From contig VAXY01000001.1 in the NCBI GenBank assembly GCA_005885085.1, positions 1-26,071 of the forward strand: DNA of 26,071 nucleotides. The letters are read 5' to 3'. The notes under the pieces were generated by a model. The model was not told the origin of the DNA. It made no database searches and saw only the letters and a list, made by a program, of their open reading frames with translations. Positions 21,608 to 26,071 of the stretch are shown here, piece by piece. The translations under genes were made by a program, and so were the position numbers. The DNA is from Actinomycetota bacterium (lineage in GTDB: Bacteria > Actinomycetota > Thermoleophilia > Gaiellales > Gaiellaceae). How positions within the stretch are numbered: the first letter of the stretch is position 1; each line of letters begins with the position of its first letter.

Positions 21608-21784
21608 TCAGGCCCGACGCGTCAACCTCTGCAGAGGACCCCGTCGTTCCCAGTTCACGCTGTTGATCGCCTCGTGGAGATACGCCTGGTCGGCGCCGGT
21701 CACCGTCCGTGAGGGGGCGTCGATTCGCACGCGGACTGCCCGCGTGGGCTCGGAGAGGATGTGTGTTGCTGCGGTGCTCGTCAT
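21608..21784 (-). CDS. Small hypothetical protein (58 aa)
   Basis: ATG at 21784 has an excellent Shine-Dalgarno on the - strand (AAAGGAG, 8-nt spacer), which is why I take this as a real gene despite its size. The product begins MTSTAATHIL, has a central VRVRIDAPSRTV stretch that could be a beta hairpin, then ADQAYLHEAINSVNWERRG, probably a helix, and a basic end (LQRLTRRA). No signal, membrane segment or cysteines are seen. I do not recognise the family. It is convergent with the PLP gene across the hairpin at 21567-21600 and divergent from the two-component genes, with which it may share a regulatory region. Confidence 0.6.
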   Translation of the reverse strand: MTSTAATHILSEPTRAVRVRIDAPSRTVTGADQAYLHEAINSVNWERRGPLQRLTRRA

Positions 21785-21906
21785 GGCTCTTGCTCCTTTC
21801 GGGTGGGGTACAGGGACATCGAATCTCGCCGGCATCAGACGGCCCTGCGAGCAACCTGTGAATTAGCTAGGAGCGCATGCTCTCAGCCAATCCACAGGAA
21901 CGGATG

Positions 21907-21919
21907 GCACGATGCGTGC
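21907..21919. repeat. Tiny hairpin abutting the response regulator start codon
   Basis: GCACG-ATG-CGTGC, a perfect 5-bp stem with a 3-nt loop, ends exactly one base before the ATG at 21920. No proper Shine-Dalgarno is visible nearby, so it could influence translation or be an operator half-site pair. In the rest of the divergent region 21785-21906 I see only a weak AT-rich spot (GTGAATTAGCTAGGAG, about 21857-21872). Confidence 0.3.
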
Positions 21920-22621
21920 ATGAGCCCGGCCGGGAACGACGACCAGCGGATCCTCGTGGTCGACGACGAGCCTTCGATCGTCGACGCGGTCGCGACCGCG
22001 CTTCGTTATGAGGGCTACGACGTCGAGGAGGCCGCGAGTGGCCGTGCGGCTCTCGCCGCGGTCGCGCGCGTCGAGCCGGATCTGATCGTGCTCGACTGGA
22101 TGCTGCCCGACCTCGAGGGGATCGAGGTGGGGCGGAGGCTGCGTGCCAAAGGCGTCAAGAGCGCAGTGCTGTTCCTGACCGCGAAGGACGCGACCGAGAA
22201 CAAGGTCGAGGCGCTGCGCGCAGGCGGGGACGATTACGTGACCAAACCGTTCAGCCTGGCGGAGGTCGTCGCGCGCGTGCAGGCGATCCTGCGCCGGACG
22301 GCCGGGGAGCTGCCGGGCGACGTGTTGCGCTTCGCGGACGTCGTGCTGGACGAGCAGCGTCACGAGGTGTTCCGCGGTGAGACGCGTGTCGACCTCACCG
22401 CGACCGAGTTCAGCCTGCTGCGCTATTTCCTCCTCAATCCCCGGCGGGTGGTCTCGAAGGGGCAGATCCTCCAGAACGTGTGGCGCTACGACTTCGGCGG
22501 CAACTCCAATGTCGTCGAGACGTACGTCAGCTACCTGCGCAAGAAGCTCGACTCACTCGGCCCGCCGCTGATCAGGACCGTGCGTCAGGCCGGCTACATG
22601 CTCGAAGCCGAGCAGGAGTAG
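21920..22621 (+). CDS. OmpR-family response regulator, MprA/TcrA-like
   Basis: A 233-aa response regulator. The receiver has the acidic pocket D15-D16-E17, phospho-acceptor D59 (IVLDWMLPD), switch T (FLTAKD) and a Lys in TKPF. The winged-helix output domain shows LTATEFSLLRYFLLNPRRVVSKGQ, NVVETYVSYLRKKLD and IRTVRQAGYML, very close to actinobacterial MprA/TrcR/PrrA-type regulators. The start ATG 21920 precedes the conserved ILVVDDEP by ten residues; upstream in-frame codons code nothing sensible. It is followed directly by its kinase with no gap. In mycobacteria the related MprAB system handles envelope stress; assigning the same job here is inference. Confidence 0.94.
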   Translation: MSPAGNDDQRILVVDDEPSIVDAVATALRYEGYDVEEAASGRAALAAVARVEPDLIVLDWMLPDLEGIEVGRRLRAKGVKSAVLFLTAKDATENKVEALRAGGDDYVTKPFSLAEVVARVQAILRRTAGELPGDVLRFADVVLDEQRHEVFRGETRVDLTATEFSLLRYFLLNPRRVVSKGQILQNVWRYDFGGNSNVVETYVSYLRKKLDSLGPPLIRTVRQAGYMLEAEQE

Positions 22622-24088
22622 ATGCTCAGGCTGACATCGCTGGGCGCCCGCCTCGTCTTGGGGGTGATCCTGGTCGCTGCGCTCGGGCTGGCAAGCGCCG
22701 ACGTCGCGACCTACGCCTCGCTGCGGTCGTTTCTCTTCCATCGGACCGACAGCGCGCTGCAGAGCTCTCACCCTGAGGTCGAAGGCGCGGTCCTGAGCCC
22801 GCGGTCCCCTGGCGGGCCGGGCCCGGGTCCCCTCGGCGCAGCGCCGGGAATCGACTACGTCCAGGTGCGGACGCTCTCAGGCCGCATCGTCCTGAGTCGT
22901 CCCGTCTTCCAGTTCACACAAGAAGAGCCGCCGCCGCCGCCCAGCCTGCCGAGCAAGGTCGCGATCCCGAAGTCGCCTGCCCGCGAAGGAGAGCGAGTCA
23001 TGTACTTCACCGTTCCGGCCAAGTCAGGCGGGGGTCGCTACCGCGTTCGTGCATCGATCGAGCCGCGCGCGAGCAACAGGATCCTTCTGATCGCCGCGTC
23101 GCTCGGCGGCGTCTACGGCACGCTCCACCGACTCGTCCTGATCGAGCTGCTCGTCACCGGAGCGGTGCTGCTTGCGCTCGCGGCGCTCGGACTCTGGGTG
23201 GTCAGGCTTGGTCTCCGGCCGTTACGGTCGATCGAGGGGACCGCGGCAGCGATCGCTGCCGGGGATCTGACCCAGCGCGTCGAACACGCCGAAGAGGGCA
23301 CGGAGGTCGGTCGGCTCGGGCTGGCGCTGAACGCGATGCTGGCGCAGGTCGAGTCGGCGTTCAAGGCGCGGGAGGCATCGGAGCAACGCGCCTGGCGGTC
23401 CGAGCAGAGGTTGCGTCGCTTCGTCGCCGATGCGTCTCATGAGTTGCGCACGCCGCTCGCCGCTGTGCGTGCGTACGCGGAGCTGTTCACGCGCGGGGCG
23501 AAGCGGCGACCGGAAGACCTCGAGCGCTCGATGATGGGCATCACGCGCGAGTCGGAGCGGATGAGCATGCTCGTCGAGGATCTGCTGCTGCTCGCACGCC
23601 TGGACGAGGGACGTCCTCTGCACCGGAAGCCGGTGCGGATCGACGAGGTCGTGACCGAAGCCGTCGAGACGGCGCAGACGGTTGATCCCGTCCGGGCGAT
23701 CGGGCTCGACACGGAGCCCGTGGTCGTGCTCGGCGACCGCGATCGCCTGCGACAGATGGTGGACAACCTGCTCAGCAACACACGCGCGCACACGTCTTCA
23801 GACGTGCCGGTGCAGGTCGCCGTCGCGCGGCAGAACTCGAACGCCGTGATCGAGGTCTCGGATACAGGCCCCGGCATGCCTGCCGACGTGCTCGAGCGCG
23901 TTTTCGAGCGTTTCTACCGCGCCGATCCGGCGCGGTCGCGGGCGCACGGAGGCGCCGGTCTCGGGCTCTCGATCGTTGCGGCGGTGGCCGAGGCCCACGG
24001 TGGCACCGCCGCCGCCCAGTCGGAGGCGGGTCGGGGCACGACCTTCCGCATCGTCCTGCCGCTCGCCTCTCAGTCGGCCGCGCACTAG
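22622..24088 (+). CDS. Sensor histidine kinase, MprB/TcrY-like
   Basis: A 488-aa membrane kinase whose ATG follows the regulator's stop immediately. TM1 is at about 12-34; the extracytoplasmic sensor (about 38-165) is rich in Pro and Gly (SPGGPGPGP and EEPPPPPSLP); TM2 is at about 172-195. HAMP follows (LRPLRSIEGTAAAIAAGDLTQRV), then HisKA with H273 in FVADASHELRTPLAAVRAYAELF, and HATPase_c with the N box DNLLSNTRAH, G1 DTGPGMP, F box FERFYRADPARSRAHGG and G2 GLGLSIV. This order and these motifs match the MprB/TcrY group. The proline-rich loop suggests a flexible surface-exposed sensor that touches the cell wall or a partner protein rather than a small-molecule pocket. Confidence 0.94.
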   Translation: MLRLTSLGARLVLGVILVAALGLASADVATYASLRSFLFHRTDSALQSSHPEVEGAVLSPRSPGGPGPGPLGAAPGIDYVQVRTLSGRIVLSRPVFQFTQEEPPPPPSLPSKVAIPKSPAREGERVMYFTVPAKSGGGRYRVRASIEPRASNRILLIAASLGGVYGTLHRLVLIELLVTGAVLLALAALGLWVVRLGLRPLRSIEGTAAAIAAGDLTQRVEHAEEGTEVGRLGLALNAMLAQVESAFKAREASEQRAWRSEQRLRRFVADASHELRTPLAAVRAYAELFTRGAKRRPEDLERSMMGITRESERMSMLVEDLLLLARLDEGRPLHRKPVRIDEVVTEAVETAQTVDPVRAIGLDTEPVVVLGDRDRLRQMVDNLLSNTRAHTSSDVPVQVAVARQNSNAVIEVSDTGPGMPADVLERVFERFYRADPARSRAHGGAGLGLSIVAAVAEAHGGTAAAQSEAGRGTTFRIVLPLASQSAAH

Positions 24089-24115
24089 CCTCTGGCGACA
24101 GAAAGGAAGCGCCGA

Positions 24116-25138
24116 ATGAGCTACGTCCCTGCAGAAGACCGCTACGACCGGATGACGTACCGGCGATCCGGCCGCAGCGGCCTGCAGTTGCCTGCGATCT
24201 CGCTCGGGTTGTGGCAGAACTTCGGGCACGACCGGCCCCTCGACACGAGTCGCGCGATCGTCCGTCGCGCATTCGACCTCGGGATCAGCCATTTCGACCT
24301 CGCCAACAACTACGGCCCGCCGTACGGATCGGCGGAGGAGAACTTCGGTCGCCTCATGCACGACGACCTCCGGCCGTATCGCGACGAGCTCGCGATCTCG
24401 ACGAAAGCCGGCTACGACATGTGGCCCGGCCCGTACGGCGAATGGGGGTCGCGCAAGTACCTGCTTGCGAGCCTCGACCAGAGCCTGCAACGCATGCGCC
24501 TCGAATACGTCGACATCTTCTACTCGCACCGCTTCGATCCGGAGACCTCGCTCGAGGAGACGATGGGAGCACTCGCCTCAGCCGTCCATGCCGGCAAGGC
24601 GCTCTATGTCGGCATCTCGTCGTACTCGGCGGCGAAGACCCGCGAGGCCTCTCAGATCCTGCGCGAGCTAGGCATCCCTTTGCTGATCCACCAGCCGTCC
24701 TATTCGATGCTCAACCGCTGGATCGAGCCGGAGCTGCTCGACACACTCGAAGAGCTCGGTGTCGGCTGCATCGGCTTCTCGCCGCTCGCGCAGGGCATGT
24801 TGACCGACAAGTACCTGCACGGCATACCCGAAGGGTCGCGAGCGAGCCGCGACGGCTCCTTCTCGCCGAGGCTGATCACCGACGCGGCGATCGAGCAGGT
24901 CCGTGCGCTGAACGAGATCGCGTCGCGACGAGGTCAGACGCTCGCGCAGATGGCCCTTGCCTGGACGCTTCGCGACCCGCGCATGACGGCGACACTCGTC
25001 GGTGCGTCGAGCGTCGAGCAGCTCGAGTCGAACGTCGCAGCGATCGAGAAGCTCGACTTCACCGCCGACGAGCTCGCGGAGATCGACCGCTACGCCACCG
25101 ACGCCGACATCAACATCTGGGCCGAATCGAGCGCCTAG
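24116..25138 (+). CDS. Aldo/keto reductase, YghZ/Gpr-like (L-glyceraldehyde 3-phosphate reductase type)
   Basis: A 340-aa NADPH-dependent aldo/keto reductase. The catalytic tetrad is complete: D61 and Y66 in HFDLANNYGPPYGSAEENFG, K97 in STKAGYDMWPGPYGEWGSRKYL, and H138 in YSHRFDPETSLEETM. The long WPGPYGEWGSRK loop, the phrase HQPSYSMLNRWIE and the end GASSVEQLESNV match the E. coli YghZ (Gpr) subgroup, which reduces L-glyceraldehyde 3-phosphate and methylglyoxal and so detoxifies reactive aldehydes in the cytoplasm. The start ATG 24116 has AGAAAGGAAG upstream. It is 27 nt after the MprB-like kinase, close enough to be co-transcribed, but the functions are not obviously linked. Confidence 0.93.
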   Translation: MSYVPAEDRYDRMTYRRSGRSGLQLPAISLGLWQNFGHDRPLDTSRAIVRRAFDLGISHFDLANNYGPPYGSAEENFGRLMHDDLRPYRDELAISTKAGYDMWPGPYGEWGSRKYLLASLDQSLQRMRLEYVDIFYSHRFDPETSLEETMGALASAVHAGKALYVGISSYSAAKTREASQILRELGIPLLIHQPSYSMLNRWIEPELLDTLEELGVGCIGFSPLAQGMLTDKYLHGIPEGSRASRDGSFSPRLITDAAIEQVRALNEIASRRGQTLAQMALAWTLRDPRMTATLVGASSVEQLESNVAAIEKLDFTADELAEIDRYATDADINIWAESSA

Positions 25139-25192
25139 CGAACGCGTCGATCAGCGAGAGCGCGAGGCGGACGGGGAAGTGCGGCAACGCTC

Positions 25193-25221
25193 ATGACGCT
25201 CCAGTCGAATAACGCTACTAT
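25193..25221 (+). promoter_or_regulatory. Promoter of the gntR gene, near-leaderless
   Basis: ATGACG (25193-25198, -35-like) and TACTAT (25216-25221, -10-like) are 17 nt apart, each matching 4 of 6 consensus bases. The expected transcription start, about 25228, is only a few bases before ATG 25232. This argues that the upstream in-frame ATG at 25193 is not the translation start. Confidence 0.45.
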
Positions 25222-25231
25222 CGCTAGCACC

Positions 25232-25579
25232 ATGTTGCGTGTCAAGGTCGACCGGGACGAGCCAACCGAGCTGCACGAGCAGGTCGCAGGCGAGATTCGT
25301 CGCGCGATCGCCGACGGTGAGGCGTTACCGGGCGAACGGCTGCCGCCGGCGCGCGACCTCGCGGCCGTCCTCGGCGTCAACACGAACACCGTCCTCCGCG
25401 CTGTTCGAGTGCTTCGCGATGAAGGACTGCTGGACTTTCGCCGTGGGCGGGGCGTGACCGTTGCCGCCACGCCGCAGCGGGGCGCCGTGGTCGCGCGCGC
25501 GAGAGAGCTCGTGCGGTTCGCCCGTCAGCAGGGCTATCGCGTCGACGAGCTCGTCGGGATCATCGAGCAGATCGGCTGA
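25232..25579 (+). CDS. Short GntR-family regulator (YtrA-like)
   Basis: A 115-aa regulator. The winged HTH of GntR proteins is complete: ELHEQVAGEIRRAIADGEALPGERLPPARDLAAVLGVNTNTVLRAVRVLRDEGLL at about 13-67, followed by the wing FRRGRGVTV. Only about 35 residues remain after it (VARARELVRFARQQGYRVDELVGIIEQI), too few for an FCD, UTRA or aminotransferase domain, which fits the YtrA subfamily; these usually sit before ABC transporter operons and repress them. Here no ABC genes follow: the next gene is convergent, so it is an orphan whose target may be itself or a distant locus. I prefer ATG 25232 over ATG 25193 because of the promoter position. Confidence 0.9.
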   Translation: MLRVKVDRDEPTELHEQVAGEIRRAIADGEALPGERLPPARDLAAVLGVNTNTVLRAVRVLRDEGLLDFRRGRGVTVAATPQRGAVVARARELVRFARQQGYRVDELVGIIEQIG

Positions 25580-25626
25580 GCGTCACGCGAGGCTGACGAA
25601 GAGCCGATGCTTGGCGCAGGACTAGC

Positions 25627-26071
25627 CTACGGGTGGATGACCGTGGGAAGCCAGGCTCGAACGGCTGCGGCTACGGCGTCGGGATCCGCCTTGAGGCCGT
25701 GATCGCCCGGCACCGTCACCACTTCCCGGGACGGGCCGGGGGGTGGGATTCCGAACGGATCGCGTTCCCCCTGGACGACCAGTGTCGGCAGTCTCACGGC
25801 GTCGAGCTCGGGCAGCCGGCTCTGGGGCGGCTTGCCGGCCCGCCGCGGCGGCTCCAGCGGGAACGCGAGGCACAGCACCGCGACGGCACCCGTGGCCTCC
25901 GAGGTGCGGCAGGCGACGCGGCCGCCGAGCGAGCGGCCGCCGACGATCAACGGCAGGTCGTCGAGGTCGTTCGCCCGTAGCTCTTCGACCACCGCGATCC
26001 AGGCTGCGTCGAGCTGCGCGGCACCGGCCGGAGAGCGCCGGCCCGCGACGCGGTAGGGCTGCTCGACCAGC
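25627..26071 (-). CDS. Alpha/beta hydrolase, KANL3/Tex30-like (5' end outside window)
   Basis: The visible 147 C-terminal residues are in frame to the window edge, so the N-terminus lies beyond 26071. The nucleophile elbow is G-G-R-S-L-G-G-R (GxSxG), the acid is in the strand VVQGERDPFG, and the catalytic His is in GDHGLK. The family feature PLEPPRRAGKPPQSRLPELDAVRLPTLVVQG is characteristic of the small KANL3/Tex30 or dienelactone-hydrolase-like group, cytoplasmic hydrolases of unknown substrate. The gene is convergent with gntR, separated by 47 nt in which I see no clear terminator. The ATG at 25992 is internal, not the start. Confidence 0.85.
   Translation of the reverse strand, partial: LVEQPYRVAGRRSPAGAAQLDAAWIAVVEELRANDLDDLPLIVGGRSLGGRVACRTSEATGAVAVLCLAFPLEPPRRAGKPPQSRLPELDAVRLPTLVVQGERDPFGIPPPGPSREVVTVPGDHGLKADPDAVAAAVRAWLPTVIHP

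Noticed and set aside
21912..21923. A three-codon ORF (ATG CGT GCA TGA) overlapping the MprA-like start by ATGA.
   Set aside because: Too short to judge; likely a by-product of the small palindrome next to the start codon.

Overview
The window is about 26 kb of GC-rich, gene-dense DNA with heavy GTG/TTG start use, many 1-10 nt gene overlaps and near-leaderless promoters. Together with a DUF2630 protein, an ECF42-type sigma factor with its DGPF partner and MprAB-like two-component genes, this points to an actinomycete-type bacterium, perhaps a soil Thermoleophilia (Gaiella/Solirubrobacter-like). That placement is inference. I see no rRNA, tRNA, CRISPR array, insertion sequence or phage gene.

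Left block (1-4710, all +): a 5'-truncated metallophosphoesterase, a Fe-S protein (Fer4_19 + CDGSH), a glutaredoxin-like/GNAT fusion, a DUF2630 protein, an FtsH protease and a DyP-type haem peroxidase. Spacing is so tight that this looks like one stress, iron-redox and protein-quality operon. Next (4717-6998) is a TetR regulator and a DHA2-type MFS drug exporter, preceded by a palindrome and a -10 box lying almost on the start codon. Convergent to it (6995-8556, -) is an ECF42-like sigma factor with its DGPF/YCII partner gene.

Centre (8779-15511, +): a lipoprotein, two different ABC ATPases, a double FtsX-type permease, an OmpR-type response regulator and a histidine kinase, every junction but the first gene's start overlapping. 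This is a self-contained envelope export/sensing module. It is followed by a secreted M14 zinc carboxypeptidase whose start codon is unclear, and a membrane-anchored protein that joins a Kelch propeller to a YVTN/YncE-type propeller.

Right block (18380-26071): a Tet(M)/OtrA-like ribosomal protection GTPase preceded by a 194-nt leader. The leader carries a 39-codon ORF with a good ribosome binding site and a perfect 15-bp-stem hairpin inside it. I consider this candidate attenuator the most interesting element of the window. Then come a cysteine-synthase-fold PLP enzyme, a strong hairpin between convergent genes, a 58-aa unknown protein (-), an MprA/MprB-like two-component pair, an aldo/keto reductase, a short GntR regulator and a 5'-truncated alpha/beta hydrolase (-).

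All functions are assigned by reading motifs; no database search was possible.
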